Position numbers and translations under genes: made by a program
From: Ottelia alismoides
Taxonomy: Eukaryota; Streptophyta; Magnoliopsida; Alismatales; Hydrocharitaceae
Direction of reading: 5' to 3'
DNA length: 64,000 nucleotides
NCBI GenBank assembly: GCA_037367405.1
Contig: JAZKJV010008885.1
Coordinates: forward strand, 248,001-312,000
Shown: positions 44,996-57,308 of the stretch, one piece after another
Numbering within the stretch: the first letter of the stretch is position 1
Layout of the letters: each line of letters starts with the position of its first letter
Notes under the pieces: generated by a model
The model's input: only the letters and a program-made list of their open reading frames with translations
Database searches by the model: none
What the model was told of the DNA's origin: nothing

Positions 44996-45739
44996 CTCCT
45001 TCATATTATCTCCATGGATGATTGATTTTATTTGAATTAAATTTATATTGATTATTATTCAATATATATTTAATTTAATTAAATTGATTGTTGTTGTGTT
45101 TTTACAACACAATCATGGCCATTGAAAGAGACACAAATCAATATAAACCATTGGATTTGTGTTGTCCATGAATTGAGATCCATGGACTACAAAAATACTA
45201 TATAAGAAGAGGCACCCCTTGCTCTTCTTTTTACAACAACTATTGCTCTCTCTCTCATTATCAAGCCATACGCCAACCTCTCTCTCCATCTTGAATGGTT
45301 GTCTACTCTAACCCTAGAGAGAAGGTCACCCCCGTCGTCACATCGCCGTTGTACAGATGCATCGACTACTCATGGATCTCCATCTTCTTCGATGTGCCTC
45401 GCTTGTAAAGAATATATTTGATCTCATGAGATGAGATCAGGAGACTCACTGCTTGGATCAACATCTCAGAATGCGAGAAGTATGCGATTCATCTACGCAG
45501 TCGCAAGCATCTCCTCCGATAGGTCAGACTTGAGGACCGCACTACAAGAGGTATTCCTTTATCTAATTTGTGGTTTAGATGAAACTATCTGAGAAGTGTT
45601 CTTGGATCATGTGATTTCATCATTTAAAATTGTTAAATCCTTTTGCGCTGAGCTACGAGTGTGGCTAGTCACTTTCCATCATATATGATGCGATCCTCAC
45701 GCTTCCTTGATGCACTTAAGGATTCTTCCATATCCATCA
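44996..45739 (+). repeat. 5' LTR of C, second part
   Basis: It matches 56530-57308. It includes a TATA box TATATAAG (45199-45206), the transcribed region with pyrimidine-rich leader, and the LTR end CATATCCATCA at 45739, two bases before the primer site. Confidence 0.88.
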
Positions 45740-45741
45740 AG

Positions 45742-45754
45742 TGGTATCAGAGCC
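45742..45754 (+). other. Initiator tRNA-Met primer binding site of C
   Basis: TGGTATCAGAGCC is the standard Ty1/copia primer site and starts two bases after the LTR. Confidence 0.93.
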
Positions 45755-47530
45755 TTGGTCAGGCTTTGTAAATGATCCAAAACCCTTGACGATCATGGTT
45801 CATATTTTGGATGTGCGGGAAATATTGTTTTTTTGCATTGGATGCAAGATTTGAATTGGTTTTTGATGATATAAAAACCTACTGTTTGTGCACTATTTGA
45901 ACATGTTTTTTATTAATAAAATGCATTTATAATCTCTAAATATATCCCAAAATAGTAGCCTTTAATTAGTTTTAAAAGTGCATGAAAGTTATTCGAATAG
46001 TTCCTATCATGAAAAATTGTTTTGCATGTATTCACAGATCTATAACAAAATTAATTTTGCTCCATTTTCCCATCATGAAACAAAAATAAACATTTGAATT
46101 AAGTAGACAATTAAATCAAAAAAACTATATGATTTTATTTCGCATGATTCTAACTCTGTTTTCCATATATATTCCATGTTTAGTGGAGATGGGTCGGATG
46201 ATGACTGGATCATCGGGATTTCTTTCTTAATTTATTTATAATTCAATGTCACTCAAGGAAATTGAGAATTTGCCATGATTAATTAATGATTAATATTTAT
46301 TTATATAAATAATTGATTAAACATCAATCATCATTAAATGAGTGTTCTTTCCAAAAAATCATTAAATGAGTGTTTCATGAAAACCCTAGTTTATCCTATA
46401 ATAGTTGTAGGAAAATCTCTACATGCAAAACTTGGTTACTTGAATAGGATTGGAGATTTGTTTAGCAAATCTTCTTATAATATTATTCAAAATGGTTTTG
46501 ATAAATATTATATAGTATAACTTTGGTTGAAAGATCAATTATCATCTCAAATACAAAATGATCAAATTGTATTATCCTGACCTAAGGCGGATATGGTGTC
46601 TAGTCGGGGAGCGTTGGGCTAGCAGGTTGCTCCGTGAGTAATCTATCCCACTCCCGTCGGTACTGGCCATAACAACGGGTAAGTAAAGGATAATTCTTGA
46701 TGTGATCATAATGTATTTTTCTAATTATTAAAATTCGAATAATAATTATTTTGAGATTATACTATCCTTCAAGTAACAATCAAGTTTGTTGGTTAACTAA
46801 ATTGGATTGATGATTGATTTAATATGATTAAATTAAATATATCCAATTAAAAACACTCTATTATGAATAGAGTTGTATTTCCCTTGAAAGAGTTAATTAT
46901 GTGAATATGATTCATAATGATTAATTAGAATCTGAATATGATATGGATGATCAAATAAGTGACATCCATGGTCTCCCATCAAGGTGAAGGGTTCCGTCGC
47001 CAAGGATTGTATGTAGGATACACATGTCCAAAGTGGCAGCTCTTGCATACAAGCGCATCTAGATCGGGATCTTTGCTTCTCAAAAGAGTAATGTCGTATG
47101 CGTAGTGAACCCAATATCAATTCATCATATTATTGGGGTGATATTGGATTGCGCTTAGCCAGTGCTATTCATGTTGACGGTTGGTCCAATTCACAACGGG
47201 TAAACATCACCATAGGGGTGGTGGGACCGAGTGTTAAAGATCATATAGGGAATGCAAGTTGGACTTGCAAGGCGGAATGTGTTCCCGCTTCTTTTTACCC
47301 GAGTTGTAGTTTCTCATATTATTGGGATGTAACTAAAGTAGAAAAAGAGATCTCAGTTCTTGCTAGAGATATATCGGTAAGTATATCTCTTGCTTTGATG
47401 GTGATTGCGGGAATGAAATTTCAAAGTTAAAAAGTCAGGACTAATATGATTAAAAATCCTTAATCAAAGATTTCAATTGAATATATAATTATTTATATGT
47501 TCTAATATAGTGTGTTCTTAATTTCAGAAA
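45755..47530 (+). other. Leader of C
   Basis: A 1.8-kb A/T-rich leader between primer site and gag. Two open frames (46338-46520, 60 codons; 47098-47430, 110 codons) have no recognised domain. The second has an even amino-acid composition and deserves a search, but I do not claim it as a gene. Confidence 0.5.
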
Positions 47531-48340
47531 ATGAAGTCCATGAATCCACTCTGCAGGCTCCTGGAGGTCAATCAATTGATCAGACCAAATTACACAGATT
47601 GGATCCATAATTTGTATCTTATCATATTTGTGGAACGCATCTCTTATGTGTTATCCAAGTACAAGTACACAGACCCTCTGACACAGGAAGAAATTAAATT
47701 CAATGAAAAATATGATGCAGGCCATACTTTGGAAAGGTGCTATATTCTGGTCCAATATGCTTCAAAAGAAACATATGGACATGTACACTTGCCAAGACAT
47801 TATGTTAAATCTGAGAGAAATGTTCGATGATGTAAACCGCACACAGCGTTATAATATCATGAAAGAATCTATTCGTTGCAAGATGCAGGAATGGACTTCT
47901 GTCAGAGATCATGTGCTCAAAATATTTGGGTACCATTCTGAGATGGAAACCCTAGGGGCTGACATGGACACAAATATGTAGTATGACTTCATACTGTTGT
48001 CACTCCCTAAGTCTTTTAATAGCGTTGTGGTCACATTCCACATGAGCAAAGTGAACTATATTAACGTTGGGATATTGGTTGCATTAAAGTATACAGAAGA
48101 CATAATGAAGAAAGATAGCCCCTCTGGCAATGCAATGGTTGGATAGGTCAAAGGAAAGCGCAGTCGAAAGCAAGGTTCTCAAAAGGGCCCAACCTAGAAG
48201 AGAAAGAAGAAAAGTCAAGGTGTTGGCTCATCTTCTAATGCTTCCACTCTGATTGCATCAAAGATGATGTATTCCATCACTGCAAGAAGTTGGGGCACTG
48301 GAAGCCTAACTGCCCAGACTATCTGAAATAGGCAGATAAA
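47531..48340 (+). pseudogene. Copia gag of C
   Basis: The ATG at 47531 starts KSMNPLCRLLEVNQLIRPNY, matching the copia gag opening with NYTDWIHNLYLII. After a frameshift near 47790, IMLNLREMFDDVNRTQRYNI and CKMQEWTSVRDHVLKI follow, then SLPKSFNSVVVTFHMSKVNY. A basic linker precedes a zinc knuckle HHCKKLGHWKPNCPDYLK near 48265-48330, whose first Cys is lost. Gag would package the RNA. Stops at 47980 and elsewhere make it inactive. Confidence 0.82.
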
Positions 48341-48840
48341 GGTAAAGCATCAACATGTATGAAATCTACTTTCATCATTGAAACCAATTTTCTCATTGGA
48401 CGAGAAGGTAGTTGGGTCATCTATTCTGGCCCTTCTATTCATGTATGCAATTTGTTGCATCTATTTCAAGAAACAAGGAATCTTGATGATTGGGAGATAG
48501 TCATCTAGATGGGATTTGATGCAACTGTTGCAGCAATCGTCGTCGGGACCTACAGACTATCATTATCCAGTGGAAGAGTCCATCTACTTAAAGAGTGTCT
48601 TTATGTACCAGAAGTTAGGAGGAACCTTATATCTATATCTAAGCTAATTAAAAATGGATATTCGTTTCTATTCTGTAATAAACTTGTCATAATAACGTTA
48701 TGATAAACATATTGCGGATAGTGTTTTGACTTCTGGTGGACTCTATGAAGCATTGATGAAAATGTCATTAATGTTACTACCAATGATAAAAATCCTAAAA
48801 GAACCAACGAGGATGGAAATCATTCGAACATGATTTGTCG
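48341..48840 (+). pseudogene. Copia protease of C
   Basis: WVIYSGPSIHVCN at about 48413 corresponds to the WVLDTG active-site region, with the catalytic Asp replaced (Y-S-G). Downstream LSSGRVHLLKECLYVPEVRR and NLISISKLIKNGYSF (48560-48670) are the typical end of the copia protease domain before the integrase. Confidence 0.75.
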
Positions 48841-49640
48841 TCAAAGGCTTAGTGATTTTGATTTATCTGTTGATAGGATCGATAGATTAATAAGGGATGG
48901 ACCCTTAGATTTTCTACAGGTTCAATCTTTGCCTACCTGCAAACATTGTATTCGAGGTAAAATGACTAAGATGTCTTTCCTTAATAAGGTTACATGATGC
49001 GAGGGTACTCTTGACATAATACATACCGATGTATGTGGTCCCTTCAGTATCACAACCCGAAATGGATATTGATGTTATTTGCCATTTAGTGATGACCATT
49101 CGTGATACGTGATTATCTTCCTACTATGTCATAAATACGAAACCTTTGAAAAGTTCAAAGATTTTAAGGCTTTGGTTGAGAACCAAATCGATAGGAAGAT
49201 TAAATGGATTCGATCTGACCGAGGTGGTGAGTATCTCTCAAATGGTGTTTCTAAAAGATGCAACAAGACTATCATGGATATGGTCTGTTCAATGATAAGT
49301 AAAGCACATTTACCACTTAGTTTATGGGGATATGCAGTAGAGAATGCAATATATATTCTAAACAAGATTCCTAGCAAATCCAAATCTAAATCTCCTCATG
49401 AGCATTGGTATGGAACCAAACCTATTGTTAGACACTTAAGGATTTGGGGTTGCTTAGTCCATGCGAAAATGTGGACGAAAGTAAGCTAGAATCCCACACT
49501 CATGATTGCTACTTCATTGGGTATGTTAAGGATGGTATTGGATACTAGCTTTATGACCCTGAGACCCAGAAGTTTTTCGTCTCTAGAGATGTAAAATTTC
49601 TGGAGTATGATTTCCTTAAGAGTCAAGAAAAAATGAAGTA
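48841..49640 (+). pseudogene. Copia integrase of C, with internal deletion
   Basis: RIDRLIRDGPLDFL and CKHCIRGKMTKMSF (about 48880-48980) are the zinc-binding end. DIIHTDVCGPFSI near 49015 has the first catalytic Asp. KIKWIRSDRGGEYLSN (about 49197-49240) has the second. The frame then jumps directly to GVSKRCNKTIMDMVCSM. About 25 residues usually between are missing, and the Glu expected after NGV is Lys. WGYAVENAIYILNKIPSKS and WGCLVHAKM follow. The enzyme cannot be active. Confidence 0.82.
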
Positions 49641-50181
49641 AAGGAACTCCTTCGATCCCCTGAGGATACTGAGTTTCCTGAACTAAAAACTGAGGAAGTC
49701 AATAAAGATGTAACACATGTACCTCTTTGAAGGAGTTCGAGGGTGGTTGCACCACCTGAAAGGTACGGATTCCATGTGTTAGATGAAAGTGATAATGATC
49801 CAACTTCATTTGATGAGGCACTCACAAATCATGGATAGATGGATGCTAGCAATGAAGTCTAAAATAGACTATGTGCATAAAAATGTTGTATGGAGCCTAG
49901 AGGATCCACCTAAAGGGGTAAAACCCATTGGGTGTAAATGGATCTTCAAGAGAAAAAGAGGACCTGATGGGAAAGAAGACACTTTCAAGGCACGACTTGT
50001 AGCCAAGGGCTACATACAGAGAGAAGGCATGGACTACGATGAGACATTCTCTCCTATGGCTATGCTTAAATCCATCAGGGTGTTGCTAGTTATACCTGCA
50101 TCTCTTGACTACGACATCTGGCAGATGGATGTCAAGACGACTTTCCTCAATGGATACCTCGAGATGGATATCTATATGGAG

Positions 50182-50186
50182 CAGCC
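50182..50186. repeat. Target duplication CAGCC (left of solo LTR)
   Basis: Identical to 53562-53566. It falls in the RT codons for Gln-Pro. Confidence 0.92.
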
Positions 50187-51345
50187 TGATGTCCTGCCAA
50201 GGCAACTCGGGTTAAGTAATATCTAAGGGTCGTTACGACCTGAATAAAGAGGCTCGGTCAATCCAGAAAAATCAAGACGACAATTAAGACAATCACAAGC
50301 ACAAAATCGAATGTAAGCGATCTCTGATATTTATTTAACCTAGTATAGAGACCAGGGTCAAACACAAGGAGCACGAGTAAAACCTACGAAGTAGTCGAGA
50401 TCAGAACACTACATACAATTTTTATTTAATTTTGTTTTTTAGCAAATTTTTATAATTTTCAAAATAGAGAATAAACGAACAGGGTAATAAGAACCCTAAG
50501 GCACAAGGAAGCCTTCACAAGTTTTATTGAGACTAAAAATATACAAAATTCAGACATAAAAATATTTTTGTGTTTTTCACATATACAGAAGTTTTTGGTG
50601 ATTTTATGGTATTTTTCTGATTTTTATATGATTTTATAAAAATGAAACAAACACAAAACTGGAAGACAATGTACATCCTGGACTATAAGGCAAATTTAAA
50701 ATATCAAAAGTCCCAAACATCCTGGTTATGATTTTTATGATAAAGTAAATAAAAAGGTATAATTACAGAAATTGAAATCCTATTTTTTTTATTTTTTTTA
50801 GAATTTTTAAGGATTTTTTATAAGATTTTTAGAATTTTTAGATTTTTAAGGTTTTCATAAAGAATTTTGAAATAAAATTGGTCCTGAATGAAAATATAAC
50901 AAGACAAGACAACCCTAATTGTTTTATAATTTTTGGAACTATTTTTATTTTATTTTTTTGCTATTTTATAAAAATAGACAGTTACATTTTTAAGGGTTTT
51001 TTATTTTTATAAAATAAAATGCTAAACAAAATTAATTCCAAAAATCATCATAATTACTATGAACTAACATAATCTCATAGGAATTTTTGGAATTAAATTG
51101 ATATTTATTTCATACAAAACCAAGCACACAAGTTATAGGGACCTATTTGCAATTATCCCAAAGTTTCCAAAGCAAACAGTAACCCATGCAAAAAATCCAG
51201 GGGCACTAGCGCAAAAAGTCCAAGAAATAAGTGCACATGCTCATTAAATCACGCACAGGGGTATTTTTACAATTATCATAAACATTCCATTCAAGACATA
51301 ACAATCAGAAAATGCAGGACATAGTAAGCAAATAACCCACAAAAA

Positions 51346-51363
51346 CACGTGAGCGCGCACGTG
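51346..51363. promoter_or_regulatory. Paired G-boxes with 6-base spacer
   Basis: CACGTG at 51346-51351 and again at 51358-51363. The LARD LTR has the same 6-base spacing (6375-6392), although the surrounding sequence differs. Confidence 0.5.
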
Positions 51364-52732
51364 TGTTCAGACTCGGAGGATTAAAGTGCAATTACTAGAA
51401 ACATAAAGGACTAATAAGTAAAAAGTTTGAACTACAACTTTATTTAATAGACTAGGAAGTAAAGCATAAAAACTGCAGGGAAGATAGCACAAAATACCCC
51501 CTCACAGGGCACGTGCGAAGCGCGTAGGGGACACGTGGCGTGCTTTGATGGAAGCGGGGACGTGCGGTGCGGATTGTCTGTTGTCTCAGATCTGATGCTC
51601 CAGAGAATGTCGGCTACGTGAGGCACATATGTGTCAGGGCGTCAGATCCAACGGCCCAAAAGCTGCCTCAGTTGGCGGCTTTGATCAGATCTGGCAGGGG
51701 TGGGCCGATCCAATGGTAGAGAGCGGGCCTGGAAGAACAAGACCCTGGTGACCTTCACCCGAGTCTCAGATGGGATCCTCAACTCCGATGATCGATCAGA
51801 AGGGTCCAACAAGGTCGTGGAAGAACCATGCGTCAAATGGACGGGTCCGATGGAGAAGCTACCAGTCGGATGTGCATGGTAGTGGAGAGGGACCTAGAGC
51901 AGCTCCGGCGGATCCTCTAGAGGCGTGCACTGGGCTCTCTGTGTGCGTTAGCACCTGCGAAGGCAAGCTGGACTCGGGGTGAAGCTCCTATCGGGGTTAT
52001 TGGAGCACGAAAGGAAAGAAGTGATGGAGGAGGGGGGCAAAGTTCGATCTCTGGCGATGAGGGTAGAGGATATCTGTGCCTCAATCTCGACCTAATGGTC
52101 GATCCTAAGGGTGATCAGACTGCAGGGGAAGATAGAGGGTGATGCGGTGTGTCGATCTGAACAGATGGGTTTGGATATCGGGGCTCTGACCCACTGGTTG
52201 GAGCAGGTGGATGTACGACGGCGCTAGATGGAGCGAATGGATCAAACAAAGAAATGGACAGGAAATGAGGGGTACCTGGAGGTGAGAACGTGTTCCTGAG
52301 CTCCAAGCATAGGAGGTCGATGAGATGATGGCCTCGACCACGCTGCGGAAGACGGGGATCTGAACGCAACGGCGCTCACCGACCACGTAGCCGAGCTACG
52401 TCTCCTAACCACCAAACCCAATCCGAGGGGTTCCTCTGGTAGCTTTCACTCCACCTGAGGTCTCTAGGGCTGGAAGAAGAGGCGAGGAACGAGCTAGGGC
52501 TCTGTGGGGGTGGATGAGATGCTATATAGGTGGCTCAAAGATCTAGAAAGATCGGCGGAAAGTGCAAGACCTGAGATCGATTCAAATCATCAAAGGAATC
52601 TGTGAGGATCACGGAGGTCCGAGGAATCATGGGCCCAAGAATTGAGGTGATAGGAGCTCAGATTCGGGCGGGAAAAATCGGAGAACAGGCTCCGGTGATG
52701 GGTGTTTGACTCGACCCGAGCTAGGAGGGGCA

Positions 52733-52746
52733 TTGACCGGGGTCAA
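52733..52746. promoter_or_regulatory. W-box inverted pair TTGACCGGGGTCAA
   Basis: The counterpart of the LARD palindrome at 4824; the central CG is now GG but both TTGACC cores are kept. Confidence 0.5.
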
Positions 52747-53561
52747 CAAACCCTCCTGGACCAATCAGAAAATAGGGATTTACATAATACTTACAAATTT
52801 AATAAAAATGATAAATGATTTTAAATCAAAAGGTTTTCAAAGTAAGAAATGTTTGTTATTTTTCAAGGAATTTTTATGTGATTTTTAATTATTTTTACAA
52901 AAAAATAAATTAGGGTATATATAGTATATAGTATTATATACATGTATATTATACCTATGTGTTTTGTACAATTATTTTTATTTTGTTATTTTTATACAAA
53001 TACCCTCATTTTGTATTTTATTTATTTACAACATTATTTTTGGAGTATAAAATAATTTTTATTATATTTTTATTATTTATTTACAAGTAACTAATAAATA
53101 GTGAGTGAGTCATATATACATGTACCTTATACAAGTGAGAGATGGTTTCATTTCTATTTTATTTTTCTTATTTTTGTTTTATTTTTATTGTTTTTTTAGG
53201 ATTGAATACAAGGCGGTAAAAAGAATATTTTGTTTTGTTTTGTCAAAATTAAATATTTATTTACACAGGTAATATGTACAATTTAGAGTAGGCCCTATCT
53301 CTCTCTACTTATTTTTTTTGGCGATCAGGTCAAGGTTTGACATGATGTTGGGATTCGGGTGACTCTGTATTTATTCTAAATACCTCCCTCCTTTTTCTTC
53401 TTCTTTATTATTTTATTTTTGCACAAATACATGTTAAATATATATTCTTAACAAATGCATGCAGAATGCTAACTTATTGTATTTACACTTATTTACATGA
53501 TGCTTTGCCAAGATAAATAGCTAAAATAAAAGAATAAAGAGTGAGAATCAGGGATTCATCA

Positions 53562-53566
53562 CAGCC
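53562..53566. repeat. Target duplication CAGCC (right of solo LTR)
   Basis: Identical to 50182-50186; the RT frame resumes here. Confidence 0.92.
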
Positions 53567-54739
53567 CCAAAGCTTCATAACTAAGGAAGGTAAAGTATGC
53601 AAGTTGAAGAATTCCATCTATGGGCTCAACAAGCTTCTCATAGCTGGAACATCAGATTTGACGAATCCATAAAGAGTTATGATTTTGTGCAGAATCTTGA
53701 TGAACTGTGTGTGTACAAGAAGCTTAGTGGGAGCACCATTGTGTTCATCGTGCTTTACGTAGATGACATCCTTATCATTGGGAATGATATAGGGATGATG
53801 ACCAGTGTTACAATTTGGCCATCCCATACCTTTGAGATGAAAGATCTTGGAGAAGCCTTTCACATCGTAGGTCTGAAGCTGTTCAGAAATTGAGAAAAGA
53901 GGATATTGGGATTATTACAACATGGGTGCATTAAGAAGATCTTGGATTGTTTCCATATGGAGAACTCCAAGAAAGGTTTCTTCCTTTGAGAAATGGTATC
54001 AACCTGTCTAAAGGGATGGCTCCTTAAAATGTTGAGGAAAAGAAAGCCATGGCTGGATGCCCATATGCATCAGTTGTAGGAAGCTTAATGTATGCCATGA
54101 TGTGTACAAGGCCAGATATATGTCGTGCAGTGGGAGTGGTAAATCATTACCAATCCTACTATGGAAAACAACACTAGAATGTAGTGAAGAACATTTTCAA
54201 GTATCTAAGATGGAAACAAGATTATATCTTGGTATATGGATATGGAGATCTTCAATTCTTGGGATACACAAATTCAGACTTCCAGTCAGATATTGATGAT
54301 CGAAAGTCGACATCAGGTTTTGTGTTCCTTATTGAACAGTGATGTTGTGAACTGGAGAATCAGGAAGCAGGACACTATGACCGATTCAACAACAAAAGTC
54401 GAATATATTGCTGCATCGGATGCTGCAAAGGAGGCAATGTGGTTGTGCAAGTTCATCCTGGAATTTGGCGTAGTTTCCTCTGATACTCCCATCCCGCTAC
54501 TCTGCAATAACACGTAAGCCACTGCCTAGGCGAAGGAACCCAGATGGCATCAAAAGAGCAAGCACGTGGAAAGGAATTACCATATCATTCGAGAGATTCA
54601 AAAGCGTGGTAACACCGTCATCACAAAGGTGGCCTCTGCCGACAATGTTGATGATCCCCTTACCAAACCTTTGACACAAAATGTTTTCGACCACTATGTA
54701 ATGAGTATGGGTTTGAGGATTGTACCTGAATGGTTCTGA

Positions 54740-54754
54740 GGGCTAGTGGGAGAT
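54740..54754 (+). other. Polypurine tract of C
   Basis: GGGCTAGTGGGAGAT directly before TGTTAG, the usual copia plus-strand primer followed by the LTR. Confidence 0.85.
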
Positions 54755-57308
54755 TGTTAGCCATGTGAGCCCGAGGTGAACCATTCCTAAAATAAATATT
54801 ATTATTTTACTTGATTTATCAATAAAAGTTCCTGGTTATTTCACTCCATGTCTGAGAATAAATGAATGAATGCACTATAAGGTCCCTCAGTACAATTAGG
54901 GTTATGTGACATGGCCACTTGATTATCATACAACTATTGATTCAATTGTTGAATCATATAGGTTGGTGTTTGGATGAATATCTAAAGAGTTAGATTGAGG
55001 ACTCATCAACCACCGTTGAATGATTGTTAAGAGATGTTCTCCAGACTGAGTAGGAGATGGCAATCTCTTATTTGGCTGTTATCTGACCGACCTCTTTATG
55101 CAGGCTTTCTGCATGGGAATATAGATTCGGAGGTGTCAGATTAGTTAGGTCAAAGAGTTGACTTAATGAGATCAAGATAACCAAGTCCTATATTGAATAC
55201 TATCACGATATAGGCATGCATCCTCTGACCGGGGATAGATGTATTATTATATGTATGAGTATGTACATTTGGCAGACTGATAGGTGGATGGCATAATCAA
55301 GGTCTATACACAGGCGAGCTAGTATACATATGAGGGCATATGAGTAATACGATCTCTCAAAGGGATCATATAGATTCACTTGTGAATCGGAAGACGTGAG
55401 CTCACTCATGAGGTATTGGGATCCATTAAATTCCATGCATGGTCGTCTTACTTTGGAAGCATGACAAGAATTTGTAGGTATGATATATGTTTTTGGAAAG
55501 CATATGATCGATACCAACTCCCAATGACCAAATGAGAAACTTGATACTGAAACCCTAAAGATGACAGTGAAAAATGATCTATATCTTCAGGTTTATTATA
55601 GGTCTTCTAGTATGCATGATGTACACGTGTTGGGAATATTTGAGGGTGATGTGATCATAAACGATTGTATAACCATGATGCTTCTATTCCGAGGGAATGA
55701 TGAAACAGGTCTTAAATTTAGTGGCTCCTCTAAGTAGATATGTGATCTGATCTTGGTCCAAATGTCGGACATTGATCTGAATGTGATTCAGATGCAATGA
55801 GAAGATTAGATTTACGGTCTTGATTTAATCAAGCATCTATGAGAGGTCCATGCAATCTGGAATTGAGATGTGATCTCAATATCCAATTCACTATAGGTGG
55901 AACATACAATCGCCATGTCCTTATCCCCAAGTATCTACGGAGAGAGTGCATTATTCTTGAAGGAGTTCAAGAATAATTCCATTGTTGAATTATATCTAAG
56001 CATTATGAAATGGATAATTAAATGTGATTTAATTATCATGAAAATGTGAATTTGATTCATAATATTTAAATGCATGAGAATGATGATCCAATATAATTAA
56101 ATGTGATTTAATTATTATGGACAAGAATAATGTGGATATCATTATCCAAATTATTCATATATATTATAAATGTGATTTATGATATATTAGAGAGAGTCAA
56201 TTGTAATTTACGTTTGTAATTAAGTGTTGATGTGAATTGAGTTTACATTAGACAATTAATTGAAAATATAATTTACATTTTATTTTGGGTTGTGAATGTG
56301 ATTCACAAATTTCCAATGGCATGATTGCAATGTTCACAAAATAATTATGAATTATTTGTGTGAATAAATTTACGACAAAAGATATTGCAAATATTGGAGA
56401 TATTCATGGGATAATGTAATCTCATGGAATAAGGAGGTGATAGCCACCTTCCATCTAGAGATGGTGGACGATCATCAAGTCCTATTTTGAATGGGTGGCC
56501 GTCCCCCCCTCTTTTTGAAAGGAGGCTAGACTCCTTCCTATTATCTCCATGGATGGTTGATTTAATTTGAATTAATTTATATTGATTATTATTCAATATA
56601 TATTTAATGAATTAAATTAGTTGTTGTTGTGTTTTTACAACATAATCATGGCCACTGAAAGAAATATAAATCACTCTAAACCATTGGATATGTGTTGTCC
56701 ATGGATTGAGATCCATGGACTCCCAAAATACTATATAAGAAGAGACACCCCTTGCTCTTCTTTTTACAACAATTATCTCTCTCTCTCTCTCTCATTCTCA
56801 AGCCACTCGCCACCCTATCTCTCCATCTTGAGTGGTCGTCCACTCTAACCCTAGAGAGAAGGTCACCCCTATCGTTGCATCGTCGTTGTGCTACTGCATC
56901 GACTACTCGTGGATCTCCCTCTTCATCAGCGCACCTTGATCATGATGAAGATATTTGATCTCATGAGAAGAGATCAGGAGACTCACTGCTTGGATCAACA
57001 ACTCGGATTGCGAGAAGTACGCGATTCATCTCTACGCTTGCAAGCGTCTCCTTCGATAGGTTAGACTTGAGACAGGAAATCTCTTCGCTTAGAGACTTGA
57101 TCACAACCATACTACAAGAGTTATTCCTTTATCTAGTATATGGTTTAGAAGAAACGATCTGAGAAGTGTTTTGGGATCATACGGTTTCATCATTTAAAAT
57201 TGCAAATTCTGTTGCACCGAGCAACTAGTGCGACTGGTCGCTGTCGATCATACATGATATGATTCTCACACTTTCATGATGCGCTTAAGTATTCTTCCAT
57301 ATCCTTCA
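54755..57308 (+). repeat. 3' LTR of C, 2554 bp
   Basis: TGTTAGCC...CATATCCTTCA. It retains about 430 bases (54943-55375) and about 60 bases (56465-56525) missing in the 5' LTR. It carries the AAT-GTG-ATT hairpins, the TATA box TATATAAG at 56732-56739, a (CT)n pyrimidine tract at about 56775-56794 and a hairpin at 56697-56720. The 5' copy was damaged by nesting, so this is the better reference for the family. Confidence 0.9.
56697..56720. promoter_or_regulatory. Perfect 10-bp hairpin next to the C TATA box
   Basis: Arms GTCCATGGAT (56697-56706) and ATCCATGGAC (56711-56720) with loop TGAG, ending 11 bases before TATATAAG. The 5' LTR copy (about 45163-45186) has one mismatch. Confidence 0.6.

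Larger units (their letters stand above)
50187..53561 (-). mobile_element. Solo LTR of a LARD-related family, 3375 bp
   Basis: The ends are TGATG...TCA, and the minus strand starts TGATGAATCCCTGATTCTCA at 53561. It is flanked by perfect CAGCC duplications, so a full element inserted and then lost its interior by LTR-LTR recombination. The order of parts matches the LARD LTR: A/T-rich start, W-box palindrome (52733-52746), GC-rich leader (51480-52720), paired CACGTG sites with a 6-base spacer (51346-51363), and the U5-like block near 50360. Sequence identity is moderate, so it is a related family. Small frames within it are unsupported. Confidence 0.88.
49783..54740 (+). pseudogene. Copia RT and RNase H of C, split by the solo LTR
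   Basis: RT begins with SKIDYVHKNVVWSLEDPPKG and GCKWIFKRKRGPDG, then FKARLVAKGYIQREGMDYDE, WQMDVKTTFLNGYLEMDIYM and EQP at 50178-50186. After the solo LTR it resumes as QSFITKEGKVCKLKNSIYGL at 53562, shifts frame, and gives IVFIVLYVDDILIIGNDIGM with the YVDD catalytic site (about 53745-53790). RNase H follows in frames from 54190, with DRKSTSGFVFL, TDSTTKVEYIAASDAAKEA, HQKSKHVERNYHIIRE and DPLTKPL near 54655. The protein copies RNA to DNA and removes the RNA. Frameshifts predate or follow the insertion. Confidence 0.85.
24382..57308 (+). mobile_element. Ty1/copia element C, nested in E2 and itself twice interrupted
   Basis: TGTTAGCC...TCA LTRs flank an initiator-Met primer site (45742-45754), gag-protease-integrase-RT-RNase H in copia order, and a polypurine tract (54740-54754). 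The 5' LTR is split by G (25666-44995) and the RT by a solo LTR (50187-53561). Without the insertions the element is about 10 kb. LTRs and coding sequence are visibly diverged, so it is old. The flanks GATTG (24377-24381) and TATTA (57309-57313) agree at only 3 of 5 bases, so the target duplication is not confirmed. E2 leader homology resumes on the right side and supports the boundaries. Confidence 0.85.

Noticed and set aside
46338..46520. Host or organellar gene fragment in the copia leader
   Set aside because: Only 60 codons, no recognised motif, A/T-rich leader context.
50226..53200. Host genes in the GC-rich part of the solo LTR (for example 51642-52386)
   Set aside because: Lies wholly within an LTR bounded by target duplications and corresponds to the GC-rich leader of the LARD LTR.
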